From contig CAIOZY010000053.1 in NCBI GenBank assembly GCA_903862935.1, positions 48,487 to 112,486 on the forward strand: a stretch of 64,000 nt of DNA, written 5' to 3'. How positions within the stretch are numbered: position 1 is the first letter of the stretch; every line of letters begins with the position of its first letter. Under the pieces are notes generated by a model, which saw only the letters and a program-made list of their open reading frames with translations, made no database searches and was not told the DNA's origin. This document shows positions 1 through 6,761 of the stretch, in pieces. A program made the translations under genes and the position numbers. This DNA comes from an uncultured Opitutaceae bacterium (GTDB lineage Bacteria; Verrucomicrobiota; Verrucomicrobiia; Opitutales; Opitutaceae).

Positions 1-1021
1 GCCGGGCCGGATCGAAGGCCTGGAGCGCAAACGCCGCGGCCTTCTTCGAGCGTGCCGCACGCAGTTCGGGCGGCTCGGCGATCAGCCGGGCCAGGGCCGC
101 GATGAACCCGGCGCGGTCCCCGGCGGGAACCTCCCAGCCGGTCTCCCCGGGGATGAAGCATTCGCGGATTCCCTGGGCGGTGGAGGCGACCGCGGGCAGC
201 CCGTGCGCCTGGGCCTCGATCAGGAAGTTGGAGTGGGACTCGCTCCACGAGGCGTGGACAGCGACGTCGGCGGCCGCGTAGAGCGGGCGCGGGTCGGGCC
301 ACAGGCCGAGAAACTTGACCCGGTCCTTGAGGCCCCGGGCGCGGGCGAGCCTTTCGCAAGAGGCACGGGCAGGGCCATCCCCGGCGAGCCACAGCTGCCA
401 GTCGAGCTCGGCGGGCATGCCCGCGACGATCTCGACCAGCTCGCGCTGGTTCTTCTCGGGCCGGAACATCGCGACACTGAGTAAAACGGTCGTGGACTCC
501 GAGGCCCAGAAGCGGGCGCGAACAGCCGCGTCGCGCGCGACCGGCGGGAACAGCAGGGGGTTGGGGATTACCGACACCAAGCCGGGCGGCATGCCGTACC
601 AGGCAAGCAGGTTCTGCCGGGCCTCCCGGCTGTTGGCGATCACATGGCGCACGCGCAGAAGGGAGCGCCGGAATAGCCAGGGAAGAGGCTTTCCCGTCCG
701 CAGGGTCGCCACGACCGCGGCCGCCGGCAGCGCCTTCTGGAGGCGCCCCGCGTAGCAATTGGCCATGCGACCCATGCAAAGGACGATATCCGGGGCGAGC
801 CGGCGGGCCGCCGCCGAAAGCCCGGGCGCGAACCAGTCCAGCCCCAGGTCGAAGGGCTGGAGCGCCAGGCGCGGGGTTTCTCCGACCTCCAGGGCCCCGC
901 CCGGGCGGAAGGTGATCAGGGTCGTGGCGTGCCCCGCCTCATGGAAAGCCCGGGCCAGCCGGAGCGATTGGCGCTCGGTCCCGCCGCTTCTCAGGTAGTC
1001 CTGGACGACGATGATTTTCAT
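1..1021 (-). CDS. GT4-family glycosyltransferase (C-terminus beyond window)
   Basis: GT-B fold, retaining glycosyltransferase of family GT4, which transfers a sugar from a nucleotide-sugar donor during surface polysaccharide or glycolipid assembly at the inner face of the membrane. The frame is open from the ATG at 1021 to the window edge (340 codons), so the last part is missing. Visible signatures are an MKIIVVQDYL first strand, GGTERQSL at residues 14-21, VIANSREAR near 127-135, VIPNP near 152, FRPEKNQ near 186 and the donor-site E-x7-E region WSESHSNFLIEA near 260. It is divergent from the next gene with 37 bp between the starts. Sugar and acceptor cannot be told from sequence. Confidence 0.85.
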   Translation of the reverse strand, partial: MKIIVVQDYLRSGGTERQSLRLARAFHEAGHATTLITFRPGGALEVGETPRLALQPFDLGLDWFAPGLSAAARRLAPDIVLCMGRMANCYAGRLQKALPAAAVVATLRTGKPLPWLFRRSLLRVRHVIANSREARQNLLAWYGMPPGLVSVIPNPLLFPPVARDAAVRARFWASESTTVLLSVAMFRPEKNQRELVEIVAGMPAELDWQLWLAGDGPARASCERLARARGLKDRVKFLGLWPDPRPLYAAADVAVHASWSESHSNFLIEAQAHGLPAVASTAQGIRECFIPGETGWEVPAGDRAGFIAALARLIAEPPELRAARSKKAAAFALQAFDPAR

Positions 1022-1058
1022 TGCACGGGGGGCGCTAAGGGGAAAAGTGGCCGAACCG

Positions 1059-1466
1059 ATGGCATCGCCGATCCTTCAAGTTCTGACCCGCTGGCTCGTC
1101 CTCGCCCTGGGGGTGACCCTGGCGACGAAGCTGTTCCCGGGGATCCGATGCGACGACGGGGCGACCCTCATCACGGTGGTCGTTCTGCTGAGCGTGTTTA
1201 ACACGTTCCTCAAGCCGCTGCTGGTGCTCTTCACGCTGCCCTTCATCCTGATCACGATGGGGGTCGGCATGATCGTTATCAATGCCTTGTTGTTCCTTTT
1301 TGTCGGGCGGCTGGTCTCCGGATTCCATGTCGACGGCTTCTGGCCGGCGGTGGGCGGGGCCCTGGTCGTGAGCGCAACCAACATGATCGTGAGCCGGCTG
1401 CTGAGGCCGAGGCCCCCGGCGCCGCCGCGGGCTCCGCCGGGCGGCGGGGACGTGATCGACATCTGA
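1059..1466 (+). CDS. YvlD/phage-holin-4 family small membrane protein
   Basis: A 135-residue integral membrane protein with about four hydrophobic segments (roughly residues 5-22, 30-52, 56-80 and 88-108) and a proline/glycine-rich cytoplasmic tail ending in GGGDVIDI. The pattern TLxTxxxLLxVFNTFLKPLLxLFTLPF followed by VNALLF is that of the PF04020 family (YvlD), often called a phage holin although most members are chromosomal and of unknown function. I chose the ATG at 1059; an in-frame upstream ATG at 1011 would overlap the divergent glycosyltransferase start. A purine-rich AAGGGGAAAA lies about 12 bases upstream. Nothing nearby suggests prophage. Confidence 0.8.
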   Translation: MASPILQVLTRWLVLALGVTLATKLFPGIRCDDGATLITVVVLLSVFNTFLKPLLVLFTLPFILITMGVGMIVINALLFLFVGRLVSGFHVDGFWPAVGGALVVSATNMIVSRLLRPRPPAPPRAPPGGGDVIDI

Positions 1467-1850
1467 GGGCGGGCTCGTCGGGCGGGTGAGGCCGAGGTGG
1501 CTGGGATCGGGCCTTGAGCTTTGGTTGCGAGCACGAAGTGGGCAACTGCGGGGCGCGCGGTTGGTTCGAGGGCCAAAGATGAGCCGATTCTGCTCCGTGC
1601 CGGCACCGCGAGTTATGGCATGAGCCAGAACGCTGTCTGCATGGACGTGCTACAATCTCCTCCCCGGCGAGATCGAGATCCATGTCGACCGTCGAACCCG
1701 ATTCACTCCGAGTTCTCCCATCCGTTTGCTCCCTTCAGAGCATTCCTGCTTCTAGATCATTATGAAAATCATTCCCACCCAATTTGAGCAGAGACGGGTT
1801 GGGCTGACTTTGCGGCGTGCTCTCGCCGCCTCAGCTTGACTCCTGCAAAT
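1467..1850. other. Gene-free stretch
   Basis: About 380 bases between the YvlD-like gene and the toxin-antitoxin operator hold no convincing gene. A TACAAT hexamer at 1651-1656 resembles a -10 element but has no good -35 partner. A 25-codon reading frame at 1762-1839 is in AT-richer DNA and matches nothing I recognise. The change in base composition near 1740 probably marks the edge of the acquired toxin-antitoxin segment. Confidence 0.5.
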
Positions 1851-1880
1851 AATAGACCAGTCTTCAGACCAGTCTATATT
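1851..1880 (+). promoter_or_regulatory. Tandem operator candidate upstream of phd/vapC
   Basis: The decamer AGACCAGTCT occurs twice (1854-1863 and 1866-1875), 12 bp apart. Each copy is itself an interrupted dyad (AGAC-NN-GTCT), and the outer flanks AATAGAC and GTCTATATT extend the symmetry. It ends 10 bp before the antitoxin start. Phd/YefM antitoxins typically bind such paired palindromes cooperatively to repress their own operon, so autoregulation is the likely role; this is inference. Confidence 0.6.
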
Positions 1881-1889
1881 GATTTACGT

Positions 1890-2153
1890 ATGATTACGAC
1901 GGTAACCAATTCCTCAAAGACGGTCGGGGCCTACGAGGCCAAGACCAAACTCCCCGAGCTACTCGACTTGGTCGAGCGCGGCAGGGAAGTCATCATTACC
2001 CGCCATGCGCGCAACGTGGCTCGGCTAGTTCCCGCCAACCAACCTGCCGTCGATAAGTCGGTGTTCACCCGCCTACGAGCGCTTCGTTCGCGCCTGGCGT
2101 TGGGGAAGGGCGAGTCGGCGCGTGAGCTCATCAACCAGGGTCGCCGAATCTGA
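1890..2153 (+). CDS. Phd/YefM-family antitoxin
   Basis: An 87-residue antitoxin of a type II toxin-antitoxin pair; such proteins bind DNA through the N-terminal half and neutralise the toxin through the C-terminal half. The pattern VGAYEAKTKLPELLDLVERGREVIITRHARNVARLVP (residues about 11-48, with gaps in family conservation) is the classic Phd/YefM fold. The tail rich in R, L and E (ARELINQGRRI) is the usual toxin-binding end. I chose the ATG at 1890 because the protein then starts at the family's usual place and the operator lies just upstream; an upstream in-frame ATG at 1836 would read through that operator. Its TGA overlaps the toxin ATG by one base. Confidence 0.8.
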   Translation: MITTVTNSSKTVGAYEAKTKLPELLDLVERGREVIITRHARNVARLVPANQPAVDKSVFTRLRALRSRLALGKGESARELINQGRRI

Positions 2154-2569
2154 TGAAAGCCTTGGTGATAGATGGTTCTACGGCGCTCGGATTTGTACTG
2201 ACTGACGAGCAATTCCCGGACGCTCTCAAGGCGCTGCAAGCGACCGAGAACGGCATTCCAACATTCGTCCCGGCCCACTGGTCCGTTGAGGTGGCCAACG
2301 GTCTGTTGATGGCTGAACGCCGCAAGCGCGTCTCGCAGGCCGATGTTGCAGAGGCGTTGAGTCTGCTTTACGGGCTCCCCATTCTCATCGACGAGGAGAC
2401 TGCGCAGCGCTCCGGCAGGGACACGTTCGCAATCGCGCGGCAGTACGGCCTCACAATTTACGATGCTGCGTACCTCGAACTCGCAATGCGGCGCGGTGCG
2501 GCCCTGGCGACCAATGATCGGGATCTTTCGAAGGCGGCCAAGGCAGCCGGAGTTGCGATCCTTCCCTGA
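2153..2569 (+). CDS. VapC-type PIN-domain toxin
   Basis: A 138-residue PIN-domain ribonuclease, the toxin partner of the preceding antitoxin; VapC enzymes cleave RNA, often tRNA or rRNA, with Mg2+ held by four acidic residues. The set is visible: D7 in VIDGS, E46 in WSVEVANG, D103 in TIYDAAYLELA and D122 in TNDRDLSKAA. Length is normal and the frame is intact. ATG overlaps the antitoxin stop (TGATG), so the two are translationally coupled. Both genes are less GC-biased than their neighbours, which fits horizontal acquisition. Confidence 0.85.
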   Translation: MKALVIDGSTALGFVLTDEQFPDALKALQATENGIPTFVPAHWSVEVANGLLMAERRKRVSQADVAEALSLLYGLPILIDEETAQRSGRDTFAIARQYGLTIYDAAYLELAMRRGAALATNDRDLSKAAKAAGVAILP

Positions 2570-2623
2570 GCTTCCTGGACCTTTTAATTTGACGGTTCAC
2601 GCCGGGCGATGAACTTTGCCCGC

Positions 2624-4021
2624 ATGGCTGAATCCACCGAATATGATCTGATCGTCGTCGGCGGCGGCCCGGCGGGCTATGCCGGGGCGATCCGCGCTGG
2701 CCAGCTGGGGAAGAAAGTGGCCTGCATCGAGCTCGAGCGCGCGGGGGGAACCTGCCTGAACTGGGGCTGCATTCCCACGAAGGCCCTGCTCAAGAGCGCC
2801 GAACTGTACCAGAAATTCAAGCACTCGGAGGTCTTTGGCTTCACGGTCAAGGAGGTGTCCTTCGACTTTGCGAAGGTGATGGACCGCTCCCGCATGGTTG
2901 CCAACCAGATGGCCAAGGGGATCGAGTTTCTGTTCAAGAAGAACGGGGTCGAGTACTACCTGGGCCGCGCCCAGGTCACCGTTCCGGGGATGATCGAGGT
3001 CCTCGAGGGGCCGAGCAAGGGCAAGTTTTTCAAGACCAAGAATATCCTCATCGCCACGGGCTGCCGCATGCGCCGCATCCCGGATCTTCCGGTCGACGGG
3101 GTCCGGGTGATGACCTCCCGCGAGGCGCTGGCCGCCCGGACGCTCCCCAAGTCCGTCGTGATCGTCGGCGGCGGGGCGATCGGCGTCGAGTTCGCCTACT
3201 TCTACAACGCCCTCGGAGTCGACGTCACCGTCGTCGAAATGCAAAAGCAGATCCTGCCGACCGAGGACGAGGAGGTCGCCCGCACGCTCCACCGTTCCTT
3301 CGAGAAGCAGGGGATCAAGATCCATACCGGGACGACCTGCGGAAACTTCAGCGTGGGCAAGGAGTCGGTGAAGCTGGAGCTCACCCACGAGGGCAAGGCC
3401 GAGAAGATCGAGGCCGAATCGGTCCTGATCGCAATCGGGGTCGTGCCCAACCTCGAGGGGGTCCTCTCCTCCAAGGTGAAGCTCGATCTCGACCGGGGCT
3501 TCGTAAAGGTAGGCGACAATTACTTAACCAACGTAAAGGGAATCTACGCTGCCGGCGACATCATCGGCCCGCCGTGGCTTGCCCACGTGGCGACCTTTGA
3601 GGCCGTGAACGCCGTGAACGGGATGTTCGGGCACAGCCCCTCCCGCAGGGTGACGAGTTTCCCCGGGTGCACCTACTGCCACCCGGAGGTTGCGAGCACC
3701 GGGCTTACCGAGAAGGCCGCCCGGGCGAAGGGGCTGGACCTGAAGGTCAGCAAGTTCCCCTTCTCCGCCTCGGGCAAGGCCGTCGCCTCGGCCTCGAGCG
3801 AGGGCTTTGTGAAGGTGATCAGCGACGCCAAGACCGGCGAGATCTACGGGGCGCACATCATCGGCGACAACGCCACCGAGCTGATCGCCGAGTTCGGCCT
3901 GGCGATCGAACTTGAGGCCACCGTCGAGGAATTGCACCAGACGATCCACGCCCACCCGACCCTGAGCGAGGCCGTGATGGAGGCCGCCGCCGCGAGCATG
4001 GGCGAGGCGATCCATATCTAG
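2624..4021 (+). CDS. lpdA: Dihydrolipoyl dehydrogenase (E3)
   Basis: Flavoprotein that reoxidises the dihydrolipoyl group of 2-oxo-acid dehydrogenase complexes or the glycine cleavage system, passing electrons to NAD+. The 465-residue product has the N-terminal FAD site VVGGGPAGYAGA (about 11-22), the redox disulfide GGTCLNWGC (C44/C49), a second dinucleotide site VIVGGGAIGVEFA near 180, AAGDI near 306, and the C-terminal catalytic dyad in HPTLSE (H444/E449). ATG at 2609 is in frame five codons upstream; I chose 2624 because MAESTEYDLIVVGGG matches the usual start. Neither has a Shine-Dalgarno site. No E1 or E2 gene is adjacent, so the partner complex is not shown here. Confidence 0.95.
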   Translation: MAESTEYDLIVVGGGPAGYAGAIRAGQLGKKVACIELERAGGTCLNWGCIPTKALLKSAELYQKFKHSEVFGFTVKEVSFDFAKVMDRSRMVANQMAKGIEFLFKKNGVEYYLGRAQVTVPGMIEVLEGPSKGKFFKTKNILIATGCRMRRIPDLPVDGVRVMTSREALAARTLPKSVVIVGGGAIGVEFAYFYNALGVDVTVVEMQKQILPTEDEEVARTLHRSFEKQGIKIHTGTTCGNFSVGKESVKLELTHEGKAEKIEAESVLIAIGVVPNLEGVLSSKVKLDLDRGFVKVGDNYLTNVKGIYAAGDIIGPPWLAHVATFEAVNAVNGMFGHSPSRRVTSFPGCTYCHPEVASTGLTEKAARAKGLDLKVSKFPFSASGKAVASASSEGFVKVISDAKTGEIYGAHIIGDNATELIAEFGLAIELEATVEELHQTIHAHPTLSEAVMEAAAASMGEAIHI

Positions 4022-4045
4022 GCCCACGGAGCCGCTTGAGAGGAC

Positions 4046-4075
4046 TGGACAAGATTTCCGCCGGGCGGTTATGCT
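4046..4075 (+). promoter_or_regulatory. Sigma-70-type promoter candidate for the aminotransferase
   Basis: TGGACA (4046-4051), an 18 bp spacer, then TATGCT (4070-4075). With the usual 6-7 base discriminator, transcription would begin at or next to the A of the start codon at 4082, giving a leaderless message. Five of six -35 bases and four of six -10 bases match consensus. Confidence 0.4.
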
Positions 4076-4081
4076 CGGCGC

Positions 4082-4948
4082 ATGAAAATCTATCTCGACG
4101 GTAAGTTCGTCGACCAGGCCGACGCGAAGGTCTCGGTTTTTGACCACGGCCTGCTGTACGGCGACGGGGTCTTCGAGGGGATCCGGCTCTACGACGGGAA
4201 CATCTTCCGGCTGGACGAGCACCTGGAGAGACTCGAGTACTCCGCCAAGGCGATCCTGCTGGACCTGCCGTTGAGCCGCGCGGAGATCTCCAAGGCCACC
4301 TGCGAAACCTGCCGGGTCAACGGCCTGAAGGACGCCTACATCCGGCTGGTGGTGACCCGCGGGGTGGGGGACCTGGGCCTGTCGCCCTGGCTGTGCTCGA
4401 AGCCGTCGATCTTCATCATCGCGACCAAGATCGCCCTCTATCCCCAGGAGCATTACGACAACGGCCTTTCCCTCGTCACGGTGGCCAGCCGGCGCGTCAA
4501 TCCGGCGGCCCTGCCCTCGACGGTCAAGTCGCTCAACTACCTGAACAACATTCTCGCCAAGATCGAGGCGCGGCAGGCCGGGGCCCTCGAGGCGATCATG
4601 CTCAACGACCAGGGCTACGTCGCCGAGTGCACGGCCGACAATGTCTTCATTTTCCACAAAGGAGAGCTGATCACCCCGTCTGCCTCGCAGGGGGCCCTGA
4701 ATGGGATCACCCGGGGCTCGATCTTCTCGATCGCCGCCGAACTCGGGATCCCGATCAGGGAGGCCAACCTCACGCGCTACGACCTGTGGTGCTCCGAGGA
4801 GTGCTTCATGACGGGGACCGCCGCCGAGGTCGTGCCTGTGGTGAAGGTCGACGGCCGCACGGTCGGCTCGGGCCGTCCCGGCCCGGTCACCGCAAGGGTC
4901 CTTGCCTCGTTCCGCCGGCGGGTCCTGGTCGAGGGGACCCGGATCTAG
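4082..4948 (+). CDS. ilvE: Class IV PLP aminotransferase, branched-chain type
   Basis: Fold-type IV, PLP-dependent transaminase of 288 residues. It most likely interconverts branched-chain amino acids and their 2-oxo acids with glutamate; D-amino-acid transaminase or aminodeoxychorismate lyase cannot be excluded because these share the fold. Seen: FDHGLLYGDGVFEGIRLYDG (about 21-40), the PLP lysine in VKSLNYLNN (K149), the cofactor-contacting glutamate in AECTADN (E182), and FMTGTAAEVVPV near the C-terminus, a phrase typical of IlvE. leuC and leuD lie 6 kb downstream, which supports a branched-chain role. A GC-rich hairpin follows the stop. Confidence 0.75.
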   Translation: MKIYLDGKFVDQADAKVSVFDHGLLYGDGVFEGIRLYDGNIFRLDEHLERLEYSAKAILLDLPLSRAEISKATCETCRVNGLKDAYIRLVVTRGVGDLGLSPWLCSKPSIFIIATKIALYPQEHYDNGLSLVTVASRRVNPAALPSTVKSLNYLNNILAKIEARQAGALEAIMLNDQGYVAECTADNVFIFHKGELITPSASQGALNGITRGSIFSIAAELGIPIREANLTRYDLWCSEECFMTGTAAEVVPVVKVDGRTVGSGRPGPVTARVLASFRRRVLVEGTRI

Positions 4949-4954
4949 GCCGCG

Positions 4955-4970
4955 GGGCCCCTCGGGGCCC
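4955..4970 (+). terminator. Hairpin after the aminotransferase gene
   Basis: GGGCCCC-TC-GGGGCCC forms a strong GC-only stem just after the stop at 4948 and is followed only by TT. It may terminate or stabilise the upstream message before the separate mcsA promoter. There is no proper U-tract, so intrinsic termination is uncertain. Confidence 0.4.
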
Positions 4971-5015
4971 TTCCGCGACAGGATGCCCACTCCAAACGGG
5001 GGGATTGTGCCTGCC

Positions 5016-5031
5016 TGTCCCACTCGGGACA
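5016..5031 (+). promoter_or_regulatory. Dyad, possible enhancer-binding site for the mcsA sigma-54 promoter
   Basis: Perfect inverted repeat TGTCCC-ACTC-GGGACA centred about 66 bp before the start point predicted from the sigma-54-like element at 5064-5079. Sigma-54 promoters need an activator bound upstream to such a dyad. The link is positional inference; no activator gene is in the window. Confidence 0.4.
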
Positions 5032-5063
5032 AACGCACCCGCGCTTGCCAGAGTGCAAAGCCG

Positions 5064-5079
5064 TGGCACATTAGCTGCA
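5064..5079 (+). promoter_or_regulatory. Sigma-54 (-24/-12) promoter upstream of mcsA
   Basis: TGGCACATTAGCTGCA matches the consensus TGGCACG-N4-TTGCW at 10 of its 12 specified positions, with the obligatory GG (5065-5066) and GC (5077-5078) separated by exactly 10 bp. The predicted start is near 5090, 18 bases before the mcsA ATG. A sigma-54 gene (rpoN) is present at 38534-40024. Confidence 0.65.
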
Positions 5080-5107
5080 TACCGAAAGGCCCCGTACACG
5101 CCTAACC

Positions 5108-5614
5108 ATGACCAACCCGCTCAAGTGCAACTTCTGCTCGAAGCCGGCCACGGTGCACCTCACCCAGATCATCAATAACACGGTGCACAAGGTGGACCTG
5201 TGCGAGGAGTGCGCGCAGAAGAAGGGGGTCACCGACCCGAGCGGGTTCTCGCTGGCGGACCTGCTGCTGAAGGCTTCGCTCAACCCCGAGGCTGAGGCCG
5301 GGGTCGTGCGCTGCGAGCAGTGCGGGCTCACCCAGGCCGATTTCAAGAAACTGGGCCGCTTCGGCTGCCCGGCCTGCTACGAGGCGTTCAAGGACATGCT
5401 CGAGCCGATGCTCGCCGGCATGCACAAGGGAAGCATCCACCAGGGCAAGATCCCGCGGGTCGCCCTGTCCCGAAAGAGCCTCTCCGACCGCCTGACCAAG
5501 CTTGAGGTCGACCTGACCGAGGCGATCAAGTCGGAGCGCTATGAGGAGGCCGCGCGCTTCCGCGACGAGATCAACCAGGTCAAGCAGTCCGTCAGCCCGA
5601 AACCGTCGCCCTGA
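5108..5614 (+). CDS. mcsA: McsA, zinc-finger activator of the protein-arginine kinase
   Basis: A 168-residue partner of McsB; in Firmicutes McsA activates the arginine kinase and links stress to ClpC proteolysis. Two zinc-binding modules are visible, each built from a pair of CxxC motifs: C7/C10 with C32/C35, and C69/C72 with C87/C90. A C-terminal UVR motif (about 126-161, LTEAIKSERYEEAARFRDEIN) follows, as in ClpC and UvrB. The gene is first in a tight mcsA-mcsB-clpC operon (4 and 45 bp gaps). The Firmicutes repressor gene ctsR, normally first in this operon, is absent; a sigma-54-like promoter precedes instead. No Shine-Dalgarno site is seen. Confidence 0.92.
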   Translation: MTNPLKCNFCSKPATVHLTQIINNTVHKVDLCEECAQKKGVTDPSGFSLADLLLKASLNPEAEAGVVRCEQCGLTQADFKKLGRFGCPACYEAFKDMLEPMLAGMHKGSIHQGKIPRVALSRKSLSDRLTKLEVDLTEAIKSERYEEAARFRDEINQVKQSVSPKPSP

Positions 5615-5618
5615 ACCC

Positions 5619-6716
5619 ATGCCCTTGACCATCGCATCGCTGCTTTCGTCCTGCTCGGAGCTGAACGACAACGCGTCCAGCAAGACGGCGATTGTGCTCA
5701 CGACCCGCGTGCGGCTCGCCCGCAACCTCGCCGGCCAGCCCTTCCCGGGATGGGCCCGCCCGGGGCAGCGGGAGAAGGTTCTGGAACTGTGCCGCGAGGC
5801 GGCCGTCTCCACCTCGGCCCTGAAGCGGGGCTGGAGCCTGGCGATCGGGGACCTGGGGGAATTGGAGAAGCAGATCTTGGTCGAGCGCCACCTGATCAGC
5901 CGGGAGCTCGGCGGGACCCCGCAGGGAAGCGGGGTCGTGATCAGCAAGGACCAGACCTTCTCGGTGATGGTGAACGAGGAGGACCACCTCCGGATCCAGA
6001 TCCTCCGCTCGGGCTTCCAGCTGAAGAAGGCCTGGGCGGCGATCGACGAATTGGACAGTGCGTTGGAGGAGCGGCTGGACTTCGCCTTCAACCCGACCCT
6101 GGGCTACCTGACGGCCTGCCCGACGAACCTCGGGACGGGCCTGCGGGGCTCGGCCATGATGCACCTGCCGGCCCTGGTGATCGCCGGGCAGATGGAGAAG
6201 GTCGTCCGGGCCGTCAACCAGCTCGGCATGGTCGTTCGCGGGCTCTTCGGCGAGGGCTCGGACGCCAGCGGAAGCATCTTCCAGATCTCAAACCAGACGA
6301 CCCTGGGCGAGTCCGAGCAGGACATCATCAAGCGCCTGGCGAGCGTCCTGCAGTCGATCATCGAGCACGAGCTCAACGCCCGCGAGAAGCTCCTCGAGGC
6401 CGACTCCGGAAAGCTCTTCGACAAGATCGGGCGCGCCTACGGGATCCTACAGAACAGCCACCTGCTCAGTTCCGGCGAGGCGATGAACCTGCTCTCCCTC
6501 ATCCGGCTCGGGGTCGACCTCGGGGTCTTCGCCGAGGGGTACCGATCGGTCATCGACCGGCTCCTGATCGAGGCCCAGCCGGGCCACCTGCAGTACGCCC
6601 GCAAGGGCGAGTTCGAGCCCGGCCAGCGCGACCTGTTCCGGGCCGAGCTGCTCCGCGGAGAATTTGCCAACCTCGGCAGGCCCGTCTTCACGGGCGCGGC
6701 CCAGGGGAAGAACTGA
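5619..6716 (+). CDS. mcsB: McsB, protein-arginine kinase
   Basis: ATP:guanido phosphotransferase-type kinase that phosphorylates arginine side chains, marking proteins for ClpC-ClpP. The 365-residue product has the nucleotide-binding start VLTTRVRLARNLAG (about 27-40), NEEDHLRIQ, the CPTNLGTGLRGS loop with its conserved cysteine, and RGLFGEGSDASGSIFQISNQ containing the catalytic-region glutamate. The C-terminal RDLFRA at 337-342 is the RDxxRA phosphoarginine receptor described for Firmicutes McsB, so allosteric control by phosphoarginine appears retained. ATG at 5619 lies 4 bases after mcsA and removes a spurious upstream extension. Enzyme and ClpC are encoded together, so they very likely act as one quality-control pathway. 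Confidence 0.93.
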   Translation: MPLTIASLLSSCSELNDNASSKTAIVLTTRVRLARNLAGQPFPGWARPGQREKVLELCREAAVSTSALKRGWSLAIGDLGELEKQILVERHLISRELGGTPQGSGVVISKDQTFSVMVNEEDHLRIQILRSGFQLKKAWAAIDELDSALEERLDFAFNPTLGYLTACPTNLGTGLRGSAMMHLPALVIAGQMEKVVRAVNQLGMVVRGLFGEGSDASGSIFQISNQTTLGESEQDIIKRLASVLQSIIEHELNAREKLLEADSGKLFDKIGRAYGILQNSHLLSSGEAMNLLSLIRLGVDLGVFAEGYRSVIDRLLIEAQPGHLQYARKGEFEPGQRDLFRAELLRGEFANLGRPVFTGAAQGKN

Positions 6717-6761
6717 CGCCCTTTCCACACCGCTTATCTCAACCCGCATCCCTTTCTATCC

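Noticed and set aside
1059..1466. Holin gene as a sign of prophage
   Set aside because: The family name is misleading; YvlD-type proteins are common chromosomal membrane proteins and no phage gene lies nearby.
1521..1787. 88-codon frame in the first gap
   Set aside because: Unusual composition, no recognisable motifs, and overlapping frames on the other strand look equally (im)plausible.
1762..1839. 25-codon frame beginning MKIIPTQFEQRR
   Set aside because: Too short, unsupported by context, and not coupled to a neighbour.
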